Below, piece by piece: positions 8,550 through 16,642 of a stretch of 64,000 bases of DNA (position 1 is the first letter of the stretch; every line of letters begins with the position of its first letter). This stretch comes from Haloarcula taiwanensis (GTDB lineage Archaea; Halobacteriota; Halobacteria; Halobacteriales; Haloarculaceae): NCBI GenBank assembly GCA_002844335.1, contig CP019154.1:930001-994000 (forward strand), read 5' to 3'. The translations under genes and the position numbers were made by a program. The notes below the pieces were generated by a model. The model was not told the origin of the DNA. It saw only the letters and a list, made by a program, of their open reading frames with translations, and did not search any database.

Positions 8550-10043
8550 ATGCGTCACAGTGTGGCTGTACTGGCCTGCTTAGTCGTCGTCGGCTCGCTT
8601 CCGCTGTCAGTCGCCGGCGCGAGCGTCAACGCGTCGATCTCGAACGTCGAGGTATCGCCGTCATCACCAGCACCGGGTGAAACCGTCACGTTCGACACGA
8701 CTGTCCGGAATCTCCAGAGCAGCGATTCACCGCTCGAAATCAACGACATTGCAATTCGGAAATCGGGTGGGAGAGGAATCACCGAGTACGAACGCGTTTC
8801 GAATCTGGGCTCGATTTCCCCGGGCAGCACACTGGAGGTACCCTTGACCGCCTCGTTTGATTCGTCCGGAAGCAAGGACCTCCGCGTCATCGTGTACGGC
8901 CGTGACCGTGGCACAGGCGACAACGTCGAGCTCAGATACCCGGTGAAGCTAAACGTCGAAGAGCGTCACCCGCAGATGGATATCACGGCTAACGACTCCG
9001 TCGCCGGCGTTGAATCGACCGGCGAAGTCACCGTCGCAAACGGACTCGATTCCCAGATAACGAACGTCGAAGTCGTCGTCGAGGGCGATGGCGTCGAGAT
9101 GACAAAGAGCCGGACGGTCCGGTCAAGCATCGCCCAGAACGGGTCAATAACCGCACCGTTCCGGTTCCGACCTGAATCTGCCGGCGAACACTCGCTGACC
9201 GCAACGGTCAGCTACACAGTCGCTGGCGACACCACGCGCACCACAACCCGGTCAAAAGTCATCGAGTCGGACCCGCTCCGAAACAGCGTGGAACTCGATA
9301 CGACTGCGGTCGGTAGCGGCACTGACCGCGCGTTGCGGGTCGCGGTCTCTAACGGGGCCAACGCTCCGCTTTCGGATGTCATGGTCAGTGCAACGTCGGA
9401 GAACGCGTCGTTCCAGCGCGTCCTGCTTGAGAACATCTCAGCCAGCACGACCCGGCAGGTGCGACTGAACGCCACGATGAACGAACCCCGCGCTGACGTT
9501 ACTGTCACGGCCACCTACGAACTCGGGACTGAAACGGAACAGACAACAACCGAAACGACGCTTCGATCCGTCCCGGGAACGATAGACCTCACCGGTCTTG
9601 ACGTGGTCCGACAGGGCGGGCGCCTCCAGATCTCAGGGAGCGCGAGCAACGTCGGGTCGACGGATGCGGACAGCGTCCTCGTCAGCGTCGTCGATACCGA
9701 GCGCATCACCCCGGCAACTCCGAACCGCGATTACTTTGTCGGCACGGTCCCGGCCAGTGACTTCGTCTCCTTCGACGTGTATGCCCGGACGACGGGGAAC
9801 GTCACGTCGGTGCCGCTGGAGGTGACCTACCTCGTCGACGACACGCGCAAGACACAGCGCTTCGACGTGGACATCAACCAGATGGGCAGTGCGGCACAGC
9901 AGCCGGAGCAGGACGGCGGCAGCGAGGGTGGAAACCAGAACAGTATGCTGCCGGTGTTCATCGCCGGCGGCCTGGCGCTACTGGTCGTCGTCGGTGTCCT
10001 CGTACGCCGCTACCGCCGCAGTGATGACGATATCGAGGTATGA
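8550..10043 (+). CDS. secreted, membrane-anchored CARDB-like protein of an ABC system
   Basis: The 497-residue protein starts with a Sec-type signal peptide (MRHSVAVLACLVVVGSLPLS), contains several Ig-like repeats of the CARDB/COG1361 type (for example VEVSPSSPAPGETVTFD and DVVRQGGRLQISGSASNVG), and ends with a linker rich in Q, G and E, one membrane helix (VFIAGGLALLVVVGVLV) and a basic-acidic tail. The bulk therefore lies outside the cell, anchored at its C-terminus. The stop overlaps the ABC ATPase start by 4 bp (ATGA), so the three genes form a coupled operon. By analogy with MacA-MacB pairs it may be the extracellular partner of the exporter (inference); there is no homology to MacA. Confidence 0.8.
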   Translation: MRHSVAVLACLVVVGSLPLSVAGASVNASISNVEVSPSSPAPGETVTFDTTVRNLQSSDSPLEINDIAIRKSGGRGITEYERVSNLGSISPGSTLEVPLTASFDSSGSKDLRVIVYGRDRGTGDNVELRYPVKLNVEERHPQMDITANDSVAGVESTGEVTVANGLDSQITNVEVVVEGDGVEMTKSRTVRSSIAQNGSITAPFRFRPESAGEHSLTATVSYTVAGDTTRTTTRSKVIESDPLRNSVELDTTAVGSGTDRALRVAVSNGANAPLSDVMVSATSENASFQRVLLENISASTTRQVRLNATMNEPRADVTVTATYELGTETEQTTTETTLRSVPGTIDLTGLDVVRQGGRLQISGSASNVGSTDADSVLVSVVDTERITPATPNRDYFVGTVPASDFVSFDVYARTTGNVTSVPLEVTYLVDDTRKTQRFDVDINQMGSAAQQPEQDGGSEGGNQNSMLPVFIAGGLALLVVVGVLVRRYRRSDDDIEV

Positions 10044-10723
10044 CGGTCATCGACGCACAGGGACTGGTCAAGCGCTACCGGACCGGCGGCCAGACCCTCT
10101 ACGCACTGGCGGGCATCGACTTCGCACTCGAAGCCGGTGAGTTCGTCTCGATTATGGGCCCCAGTGGCAGTGGCAAGACAACTCTGTTGAACATCCTCGG
10201 GCTGCTGGATACGCCGACGGAGGGAACCGTCTTGCTGGAGGGACAGGATGTGACCGGACTCGGCGACAGCAAGCGGACGCGCCTCCGGAAGCAAACAATC
10301 GGGTTCGTGTTCCAGCACTTCTATCTCCTGCCGACACTGACTGCTGTCGAGAACGTCGAGGTACCGCTGCTGTTGGACAGTGATCCGAAAGTCAAAAAGC
10401 GGGCCAGAGCGCTCCTGGAGCGGCTTGGGCTCGGTGACCGACTGGATCACAAGCCCGACGAACTCTCCGGCGGCCAGAAGCAGCGCGTCGCTATCGCACG
10501 CTCGCTCATCAACAGCCCGAAGGTCGTTCTCGCCGACGAGCCGACGGGCAACCTAGACAGCGAGACGGGCCGACAGATACTCGATGAGTTCCGCCGCATC
10601 GCCGACGAGGACGACGTGGCGATCGTCGCGGTCACCCACGACGACCTCGTCAACGAGTACGTCGACCGAACCGTCCATCTGGTCGACGGCACCATCGGGA
10701 GGGAGCGGAAGAATGGCGGGTAG
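10040..10723 (+). CDS. ABC transporter ATP-binding protein, MacB/LolD type
   Basis: The 227-residue ATPase carries Walker A GPSGSGKTT (near residue 41), the Q-loop in FVFQHFYLLPTLTAVENV, the signature LSGGQKQRVAIARS and Walker B VVLADEPTGNLDS. The LLPTLTAVENVEVPL segment is characteristic of the LolD/FtsE/MacB group. It powers the permease encoded next, whose start at 10713 overlaps the end of this gene by 11 bp. The operon order is secreted CARDB-like protein, ATPase, permease. Confidence 0.93.
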   Translation: MTVIDAQGLVKRYRTGGQTLYALAGIDFALEAGEFVSIMGPSGSGKTTLLNILGLLDTPTEGTVLLEGQDVTGLGDSKRTRLRKQTIGFVFQHFYLLPTLTAVENVEVPLLLDSDPKVKKRARALLERLGLGDRLDHKPDELSGGQKQRVAIARSLINSPKVVLADEPTGNLDSETGRQILDEFRRIADEDDVAIVAVTHDDLVNEYVDRTVHLVDGTIGRERKNGG

Positions 10724-11846
10724 GTTCTTCCCGGCCGCGCTGATGGCGCGGCGCAACCTCACGCGGACGAAGATGCGGTCATTGCTGGCGTCGCTGGGTA
10801 TCGTCATCGGTGTCGTTGCCATCGCTTCGCTGGGAATGTTCGGCGTCGCGCTCCAGTACTCGTTTACCCAGAACCTCGGTAACGTCGGCAACCAGCTCAC
10901 GGTATACCCGAACTCCGGCGAAAACATCACTGAACTCACCGAACGCGATATCCGTACGATTCGCAGAGAGGCAAGTCCGACAGCGACTGTGTCGCCGGTA
11001 AAGACGCGCGTAGAGCCGGTGTCGTACAACCGTGAGGACGCGGTCAGGGAAACGATCTACGGCGTGGAAGACCCTGCAGCGTTGTACGAGGCCAAGGAGG
11101 GACGGGTATCGCCGTTCCGGTCTGGTGCACTCGTCGGTTCAGATGTCGCGGAAGAGCACGAACTGCATCCCGGGAGCCAGATTACCGTCAACGGGACCAG
11201 CGTCCGCGTCCGGGCCGTCCTCGAAGAAGGCGACCCGTTCTCCTCGACAAACCCCGATAACCGAATCATCATGCCGGCTACTTCGTTCAACCAGCGCGGT
11301 TACTCAGAAGTGTACGTTATCGAGTCGACCGGGACACAGGCCAACGAAACGGCGATTGGGATCCGCGACGCGCTCAACGACCGCGAGCAGCGAGTCTTCG
11401 TTCAGGAACTCGGCTCGCTCGTCGACACTATCGAAGAGCAGTTCCAGATCATCAACACTGTCCTCGCCGGCATCGCATCGATTTCGCTGCTCGTGGCTGG
11501 CATCTCCATTCTCAACGTCATGCTGATGTCCACCGTCGAACGACGGGAGGAGATTGGCGTCCTCAGAGCGGTGGGCTACCAGAAGCGGGATGTCCTCAAA
11601 GTGATGTTGATGGAAGCGACGCTGCTCGGCTTCCTCGGTGGCATCGCTGGTGTCATTCTGAGTCTCGGTGCCGGGTTGGCGATAAACCACTACGCCGTCG
11701 GCGATGCCATGGCTGTCTTCAGGCTGCCAAACGCCTGGTACGTCGGTGCAGCGTTCTCCTTTGGGGTGCTGACGAGCATCGTCAGCGGGCTGTATCCGGC
11801 CTGGAAAGCAGCGAGCGAGGAACCGGTCGAAGCGCTGCGCGGTTAA
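10713..11846 (+). CDS. MacB/FtsX-family ABC transporter permease
   Basis: The 377-residue permease has one N-terminal helix (SLLASLGIVIGVVAIASLGMFG), a large extracellular MacB periplasmic-core domain over roughly residues 45-240, and three C-terminal helices of the FtsX domain (IASISLLVAGISILNVML and following), with the cytoplasmic REEIGVLRAVGY coupling segment. This topology defines the MacB/LolC group, which works by mechanotransmission rather than by a membrane channel. The export substrate is unknown. The ATG at 10713 lies inside the ATPase gene; starts further upstream would read through ATPase sequence. Confidence 0.92.
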   Translation: MAGRFFPAALMARRNLTRTKMRSLLASLGIVIGVVAIASLGMFGVALQYSFTQNLGNVGNQLTVYPNSGENITELTERDIRTIRREASPTATVSPVKTRVEPVSYNREDAVRETIYGVEDPAALYEAKEGRVSPFRSGALVGSDVAEEHELHPGSQITVNGTSVRVRAVLEEGDPFSSTNPDNRIIMPATSFNQRGYSEVYVIESTGTQANETAIGIRDALNDREQRVFVQELGSLVDTIEEQFQIINTVLAGIASISLLVAGISILNVMLMSTVERREEIGVLRAVGYQKRDVLKVMLMEATLLGFLGGIAGVILSLGAGLAINHYAVGDAMAVFRLPNAWYVGAAFSFGVLTSIVSGLYPAWKAASEEPVEALRG

Positions 11847-12355
11847 ATCGTCGCGTCGACGCCCGGTTCCAGCAGCGGGTCGGTCCGGTCGACCGAGAGC
11901 GAGTCGAACTGTGCAAGCCAATCCTTGTCGCCGCGCTCGAAGGCTTCTAGCGCGTCGCCAACCGTGTAAGTCCGTTCCTCGTCCGAGCACGGGAACACGC
12001 CTTCTAGGTCGTCGCCGTCGTAGATCGCCAGCGAGACGACCGGGAACACGACCACATCGTCGATGCGGTCCATCCCGACGTAGCTCCGGTTCCGTCGCTC
12101 GAATGCCGGTTCGAGCGAGTGACCGTTCCGGGCCGCCCAGCCCGTGAACTCCTCGTAGGTCTGGATGGCTTCCGACCGTTTGTCCTCCGCCATCGTCCTG
12201 ATCCGTTGCCACTCGCCAGCGACCATCGACTCGCTGAACACGCCGTTGGCCTCCAGCCGCTTCACCCGATTGAGCACCTGCTGTTGTGCATCGAACGTGC
12301 CGTAGGTATCTCCGCGAAGATACAGTTCCGCCCGAAGATGTGTGTCCCCTGTCAT
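11843..12355 (-). CDS. conserved haloarchaeal protein of unknown function
   Basis: The 170-residue acidic protein begins MTGDTHLRAELYLRGDTYGT. Its N-terminal half is predicted mostly helical (QQQVLNRVKRLEANGVFSES, then QRIRTMAEDKRSEAIQTYEEF), and the second half has strand-rich hydrophobic segments such as DDVVVFPVVSLAIYDG. I do not recognise a named domain. The charged helical N-terminus could be a DNA- or protein-binding element, but nothing proves it. It overlaps the convergent permease gene by 4 bp. I chose the ATG at 12355; upstream extension to 12472 enters AT-rich non-coding sequence. Confidence 0.7.
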   Translation of the reverse strand: MTGDTHLRAELYLRGDTYGTFDAQQQVLNRVKRLEANGVFSESMVAGEWQRIRTMAEDKRSEAIQTYEEFTGWAARNGHSLEPAFERRNRSYVGMDRIDDVVVFPVVSLAIYDGDDLEGVFPCSDEERTYTVGDALEAFERGDKDWLAQFDSLSVDRTDPLLEPGVDATI

Positions 12356-12942
12356 AGCTTTCTCATCGCTAGCTTCTCCAGAGACCCTCAAAACTCTTTC
12401 CCAGATTTGCGTGCCAACACACCACACGAATCTGGGAGCGGAAATTAGTGGTATGAGGCGCTCTATATCCATAATATAGAATATTTACCTGAATACAGCA
12501 TCCCCCAATATTATTAGTTCAATAATAATTATTTTCCCCTTAGGTCGATGTTAGGTTCGATATTTGTCGAACAAACTACTGGCAAATAGCTTCCAGTTTA
12601 GCTGATGGATTCGAGGATACATAAGAAAATTAATGACTTTATGCCGGGAGCCTTTGTGCTCAGGCAACCTCGTGATGGCCTGTTCGAGATACTGCTAGCC
12701 AGCGGTTCCACAGGTCTCGTCTGATTCCAGTTCCGGATAGCCGCTGTATCTGTCTGCGACATTTGCCGGATTCGGGTGCGGTGCGCCCGAGAGAATTCGA
12801 TAGTTGCCGAAATCGTAGCCAACTTTCGTCGAAATACGGTCAGTCATACCGCAATCCGAGAGCCCCCTTGCTGCGTTCGGATACTCGCTACTCGTCCGCT
12901 ACAAAAACGGTTGCCAACTCGTGGCCGGGTCTTCCCGCCGAT
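12356..12942. other. AT-rich intergenic island of about 590 bp
   Basis: Between 12470 and 12640 the sequence is unusually AT-rich for this genome, with long A/T tracts and a small inverted repeat GTTCGA-6-TCGAAC at 12555-12572. No intact gene above 60 codons is convincing. The minus strand holds a 50-codon reading frame (12695-12847), described separately, that continues in frame beyond a single TAG. I see no insertion-sequence ends or target duplications, so I only call the region compositionally foreign or degenerate. Confidence 0.5.
12551..12847 (-). pseudogene. possible small gene interrupted by an in-frame TAG
   Basis: From an ATG at 12847 the minus strand reads MTDRISTKVGYDFGNYRILS and on through a protein-like, mildly acidic sequence including PNPANVADRYSGYPELESDE to a TAG at 12697-12695 (50 residues). 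The same frame then continues for 47 more codons (starting QYLEQAITRLPEHKGSRHK) to a TAA at 12553-12551. The third-position GC of the first part (about 58 percent by my count) is below that of the neighbouring genes. It could be a real 50-residue protein, a decayed longer gene, or chance. It lies 95 bp downstream of metE on the same strand. I recognise no family. Confidence 0.3.
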
Positions 12943-14016
12943 TCAGTCGTCTGCGTGCGCTTGTGCACCACTCGCAACAATATCGATCTCGCCGGCGTCC
13001 AGTTCTTCCTCGATTTCGCGGGCGGCCTGCACCATGTTCTCCATCTTGCCGTAGGCAACCTCGCGCGGCAGGAGCTTCACGCCACAGTCCGGGGAGACGG
13101 TGAGTCGCTCCGGCGGGACGACCTCCAGTCCCTTCTTGATGTTCTCCTTGATTTCCTCGACAGGTTCGACTTCGGCGACGTGGGCGTCGACGACGCCCAT
13201 CGCGAAGTCCTTCGTGAACTCGTGCTCTTTGAAGACGTCGAGCTGGTCGTAGTCGCCGTTGGCGAGTTCCAGGTCGTACTCGTGGACCGGATAGTCCAGA
13301 ATCTCGGGGTAGATACGCGAGTAGTCGCCGTAACAGACGTGTAGCCCGAGGCGCACGTCGTCGGGAATCTCGTCGACGATGCGCTCCAGACACTCGCCGA
13401 CGATGGCGTGGTCGTCCGGCGTGGTGGCGAGCGCAGGCTCGTCTATCTGGATGTAGCGCGCGCCGGCCTCGACCAGCGCCTCGATTTCCTCGTTGACGAG
13501 TTCGGCCAGCTCGTAGGCCAGTTGCTCCTCGCTGTCGTAGACCTCGTTGAACGACCAGTTGGCGAGCGTGTACGGGCCGGTGATCGGGACCTTGACCGGT
13601 CGCTCGGCCACCTCGTCGGTGAACTCGAACTCCTCGACGAGCCACTGCTCGCCGTACTCGACCTCGTCGGCGACCGAGGGCTTGTCGAAGTAGTTGTGGC
13701 CCCACACCTTCACGCGGCCGTTGAACTCGTAGCCGTCGATGCGGTGGGCGAAGTACTCGACCATCTCGTTGCGGCGCATCTCGCCGTCACAGATGACGTC
13801 GAGACCCGCGCGCTCGTGCTCGTGGGTGATGAGCCGCGAGGCGTCGTCTTTCGATTCTTCCCACTCGTCCTCGCCGAAGTCGGCGTCCTCGTCCTCGAAC
13901 AGCTCGCGGGCGCGGTCGTGCCATTTGGGCTTGGGGTAGGAGCCGACGACGGTCGTCAGCAGGAAGTGGTCGTTCGGGTGATCCGCCGGTTTGAACTGGT
14001 CTCGTGGTCCTGTCAT
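12943..14016 (-). CDS. metE: methionine synthase, MetE C-terminal catalytic domain protein
   Basis: The 357-residue protein corresponds to the C-terminal, catalytic TIM barrel of cobalamin-independent methionine synthase. It keeps the zinc ligands: HVC at residues 226-228, a glutamate in YDLELAN (about 250) and a cysteine in SPDCGVK (311). TTVVGSYPKP at residues 21-30 is the usual N-terminal strand and ITGPYTLANWS a substrate loop. It transfers a methyl group to homocysteine. It lacks the N-terminal half of bacterial MetE and follows its paralogous partner gene (14021) by 4 bp, so the two products probably act together. The methyl donor in haloarchaea is not settled by the sequence. Confidence 0.92.
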   Translation of the reverse strand: MTGPRDQFKPADHPNDHFLLTTVVGSYPKPKWHDRARELFEDEDADFGEDEWEESKDDASRLITHEHERAGLDVICDGEMRRNEMVEYFAHRIDGYEFNGRVKVWGHNYFDKPSVADEVEYGEQWLVEEFEFTDEVAERPVKVPITGPYTLANWSFNEVYDSEEQLAYELAELVNEEIEALVEAGARYIQIDEPALATTPDDHAIVGECLERIVDEIPDDVRLGLHVCYGDYSRIYPEILDYPVHEYDLELANGDYDQLDVFKEHEFTKDFAMGVVDAHVAEVEPVEEIKENIKKGLEVVPPERLTVSPDCGVKLLPREVAYGKMENMVQAAREIEEELDAGEIDIVASGAQAHADD

Positions 14017-14020
14017 CGTT

Positions 14021-15019
14021 TTATGCCTCCGCCGCCTCCAGGTCTGCGGCGTTTGCGAGCGCTTCGAGCTTGTCTTCGAACTTGTTCACCGGGAGATAGA
14101 ACGTTTCCGTGTTCGCCGTCGCGTAGACGGTGTCGTAGGCGGTGTTGGTCTGCTGTTCGAACCAGTCGATGCGGTCGCGGATGGTCTCGGGCGACTCGAC
14201 GAGCGTGTTCTGGCCGTCGACGACGCCAAGTGCCACGTCGTCCTTGGTGCCGTACTCCTGTACGTTGTAGACCGTCTGATCGTGGTTCGCCACGAGGTCG
14301 AAGCCGATGGCATCCACGTCAGCGTCCATCAGATGCGCGTAGGCCTTCTCTTCGATTGCGCCCCAGTAGGTGTGGGCGACGACTTCAGCGTCGGCAGCCG
14401 AGGCGATGGCATCGATTGCCTCGGCGGCGCGTTTGTCTTCGCCGTCCTCTGGCGTGTTCTCGACCAGCGACGGTTCAAGCAGGAACAGGGTCTCTATCTC
14501 GGGGAACGACTTCACTTCCTCGACGAGGAAGTCGGCGACCGCATCGAGGAACTCGGCGTCGTCGCCGTAGTGTTCGTCCGTGGCGAGGTCCGCGAGCGAG
14601 TACGGTCCGGGGAGGACCGCCTGCAGGCCCGAGTCGACGACGTCGGCGGCGGCATCGAGGTCCGCGGCCACGTCGCCGCCGTCGGCGGAGAGGTCGCCCT
14701 GCACGACCGGCTCCCGATAGAAGTTGTTGTTGTCGTAGTAGCGGACGATGCCTTTCGTCTCCACGCTGTCGTGGACGGCCAGCGGGTGCGCGAGCATGTC
14801 GTCCCAGCGGAACTGGCCCTCGACAACGCGGTCAAGGCCGGCGTCCTGCTGGACGCCGATGACTTCCTCGCGGGCCTCGTCGTAGGCCGCAACGACCTCA
14901 CCGGACTCGTCGCCCGAGATGAGGTCGGTCTTCTGATGACCTTTCAGATCTGCCAGTTCGTCCTTGGCCCAGTCCGGGAGCGGAAAGAGCCCAGGTGTCG
15001 TGGCGATTACCTGTGTCAT
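14021..15019 (-). CDS. MetE-like partner protein without zinc ligands
   Basis: The 332-residue protein has the same TIM-barrel fold as the following metE gene (LPGPYSLADLA at about 136-146, FLLEPSLVEN at 179-188, VALGVVDGQN near 262). The zinc-binding positions are changed: HTY (216-218) replaces HVC, and NTETF near 303 replaces the DCGVK segment. It therefore cannot bind catalytic zinc in the usual way and most likely corresponds to the substrate-binding N-terminal half of bacterial MetE, supplied here as a separate protein. It is the first gene of the two-gene operon and is preceded by a TATA box framed by a palindrome. Confidence 0.85.
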   Translation of the reverse strand: MTQVIATTPGLFPLPDWAKDELADLKGHQKTDLISGDESGEVVAAYDEAREEVIGVQQDAGLDRVVEGQFRWDDMLAHPLAVHDSVETKGIVRYYDNNNFYREPVVQGDLSADGGDVAADLDAAADVVDSGLQAVLPGPYSLADLATDEHYGDDAEFLDAVADFLVEEVKSFPEIETLFLLEPSLVENTPEDGEDKRAAEAIDAIASAADAEVVAHTYWGAIEEKAYAHLMDADVDAIGFDLVANHDQTVYNVQEYGTKDDVALGVVDGQNTLVESPETIRDRIDWFEQQTNTAYDTVYATANTETFYLPVNKFEDKLEALANAADLEAAEA

Positions 15020-15029
15020 TGGCGTGGAG

Positions 15030-15058
15030 TAGGAAATGACGGGCTTTAATATTTCCTA
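15030..15058 (-). promoter_or_regulatory. metE operon promoter with an overlapping inverted repeat
   Basis: On the minus strand a TATA-like AAATATTAAAG (15055-15045) sits about 30 bases before the ATG at 15019. Perfect 8-bp arms TAGGAAAT (15030-15037) and ATTTCCTA (15051-15058) flank it with a 13-base spacer. One arm overlaps the upstream edge of the TATA box and the other lies near the expected transcript start, which is where a repressor would block TBP/TFB or the polymerase. The binding protein is unknown. Confidence 0.5.
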
Positions 15059-15081
15059 TTCGATTAAATGCCCAACGGTAA

Positions 15082-15702
15082 TTACTCGGCGGAGAACCGC
15101 AGGACGACGAGCACTTCATACGGATGTTTCTCACTCGCCACGCGTTCGCTTGCCAGTCCGTGGTCGCTCGCGTACGCTCGCACCGCATCCGGGTCCGTGA
15201 GGCTGCTAACGAGCACGAGCGCCTCGCCGCCCGGGGCCAGCACGCGCTCGACGGTTTCGAGGAACGGGTCGACCAGCCGGCGACCGTCCTCGCCGCCCGA
15301 GAGCGCGTGTTCCATCCAGTCGTCCCACTCCTTCTCGGGCGGCGTCGGCAGATACGGGGGATTGAACGCCACGAGGTCGAAGGCGTCCGCCCGGAACGGT
15401 TCGACGAGGTCCCCGCGGACGACCGGGACGCCGTTGCCGGCGGCCTCCCGACACGCGAGCGGGCTCACGTCGACCCCGACCGCCCGCGCGCCGGCCTCGG
15501 CGAGCCTCGCGGCGACGTAGCCCGACCCCGTCCCCACGTCGAGGACGGTATCGCCCGCCCCGACTCGCTCGCGGGCCGTCCGGGCCAGCAGGTCCGAGTC
15601 CTCCGCGGGCTGGTACACCGATTCCACGCCGCGCTGGTCGGCCAGCGAGGGGCGGTCGCCGTCCCCGCCAGCGTCGGCCGCGTCGCTCGGCTCCTCGCCC
15701 AT
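15082..15702 (-). CDS. HemK/PrmC-like (Mtq2-type) class I methyltransferase
   Basis: The 206-residue SAM-dependent methyltransferase has motif I VLDVGTGSGYVA, an acidic strand VGVDVS, and the NPPY active-site motif in VAFNPPYLPTPP that marks glutamine/asparagine or base N-methylation. Archaeal members of this group (Mtq2 type) methylate the GGQ glutamine of release factor aRF1, usually with a Trm112 partner. It is the last gene of the information-processing cluster, 1 bp after ksgA. The first 25 residues are low-complexity and acidic, so the true start may lie further in. Confidence 0.85.
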   Translation of the reverse strand: MGEEPSDAADAGGDGDRPSLADQRGVESVYQPAEDSDLLARTARERVGAGDTVLDVGTGSGYVAARLAEAGARAVGVDVSPLACREAAGNGVPVVRGDLVEPFRADAFDLVAFNPPYLPTPPEKEWDDWMEHALSGGEDGRRLVDPFLETVERVLAPGGEALVLVSSLTDPDAVRAYASDHGLASERVASEKHPYEVLVVLRFSAE

Positions 15703-15703
15703 C

Positions 15704-16561
15704 TCAGACCTCCGGCTGGCCGACCTCGTAGGCGAGCGTCGCCAGCGTGGCGAAGTCGGCCGGCGTGAGCTTCCCGGCGCGGGCGCGCATCAGGTCCTCG
15801 TCGGCCGCCTCGACCACCGCGTCGGGGTCGCCCAGCCCGGAGATGTGGGCCGTGTTGCGGACGGCGTTTCGCATCGTCTTCCGACGCTGTGTGAACACTG
15901 CCTTCAGGAAGTCCATGAAGAAGTCGTCGCTGGGGACGGTGTAGTCCGGCGTCCGCGGCGTCGTCCGGACGAGCGCGCTGGTGACCCGTGGCTGGGGGTC
16001 GAACGCTTCCGGCGGGACCGTCTCGACGACTTCCACGTCCGCGTAGTGGCCCGCTGTCACCGAGAGCCGCCCGTAGTCGTCGGTTCCCGGGTCGGCGGCC
16101 ATCCGCTCGGCGAACTCCCGCTGGAACATCAACAGGAGCGGCCGTCCTTCGGGCAGCAGTCGGAACGCGATTTCCGAGGACGCGCCGTAGGGCAGATTCG
16201 AGATGCTGGCGGTGAACTCGGGGAGGTCGACGTCGAGCGCGTCGCCCTCGACGACAGTGAGCCGGTCCGCCGCGACCTCCTCGGCGAACTCCTCGCGGAG
16301 ATGCGCCGCGAAGTCCGGGTCGCGCTCGACTGCGGTCACACGCTCGGCCGCCGCGAGCAGGCGGTCCGTCAGCGCCCCTGGGCCCGCGCCGATCTCCAGC
16401 ACGTGCGCGGTGTCGATATCGGCCTCGGTCGCGTACTCGGGAATCCGGTCCAGCACCCGGTCGTCGACGAGAAAGTGCTGGTCCTGTCGGGTGTCGGCCC
16501 GTTTGCCGGCCCGCCGGACGAGTGCGTCGGGGTCCCGACTCCCTGTCTCGATCGTAGTCAT
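15704..16561 (-). CDS. rsmA: 16S rRNA dimethyladenosine transferase (KsgA/RsmA/Dim1)
   Basis: The 285-residue enzyme contains QDQHFLVDDRVLDRI at its N-terminus, SAM motif I LEIGAGPGALTD, the acidic ERDPDF strand, SISNLPYGASSEI with the catalytic NLPY, and the C-terminal helical domain (FTQRRKTMRNAV). It dimethylates two adjacent adenines near the 3' end of 16S rRNA, a universal late step in small-subunit assembly. Its place downstream of DUF655, rpo4 and rpl21e is a conserved archaeal arrangement. It is co-directional with the HemK-like gene, 1 bp apart. Confidence 0.95.
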   Translation of the reverse strand: MTTIETGSRDPDALVRRAGKRADTRQDQHFLVDDRVLDRIPEYATEADIDTAHVLEIGAGPGALTDRLLAAAERVTAVERDPDFAAHLREEFAEEVAADRLTVVEGDALDVDLPEFTASISNLPYGASSEIAFRLLPEGRPLLLMFQREFAERMAADPGTDDYGRLSVTAGHYADVEVVETVPPEAFDPQPRVTSALVRTTPRTPDYTVPSDDFFMDFLKAVFTQRRKTMRNAVRNTAHISGLGDPDAVVEAADEDLMRARAGKLTPADFATLATLAYEVGQPEV

Positions 16562-16642
16562 TAGCGAGCCGTAGCGGGTCGCGGTAGAAAAGGGTCGCCT
16601 TATACTGTCGGCTGTCGGGTTCGCTGCTTGCAGCTGACAGGC

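Noticed and set aside
8382-8558. N-terminal extension of the PfkB kinase
   Set aside because: The extra 59 residues have no conserved pattern, and the region holds the upstream sequences and ribosome site of the divergent CARDB-like gene.
12598-12822. 74-codon minus-strand frame in the AT-rich island as a transposase remnant
   Set aside because: The sequence has no catalytic motif or resemblance to known transposases that I can see. A different frame in the same place looks more protein-like.
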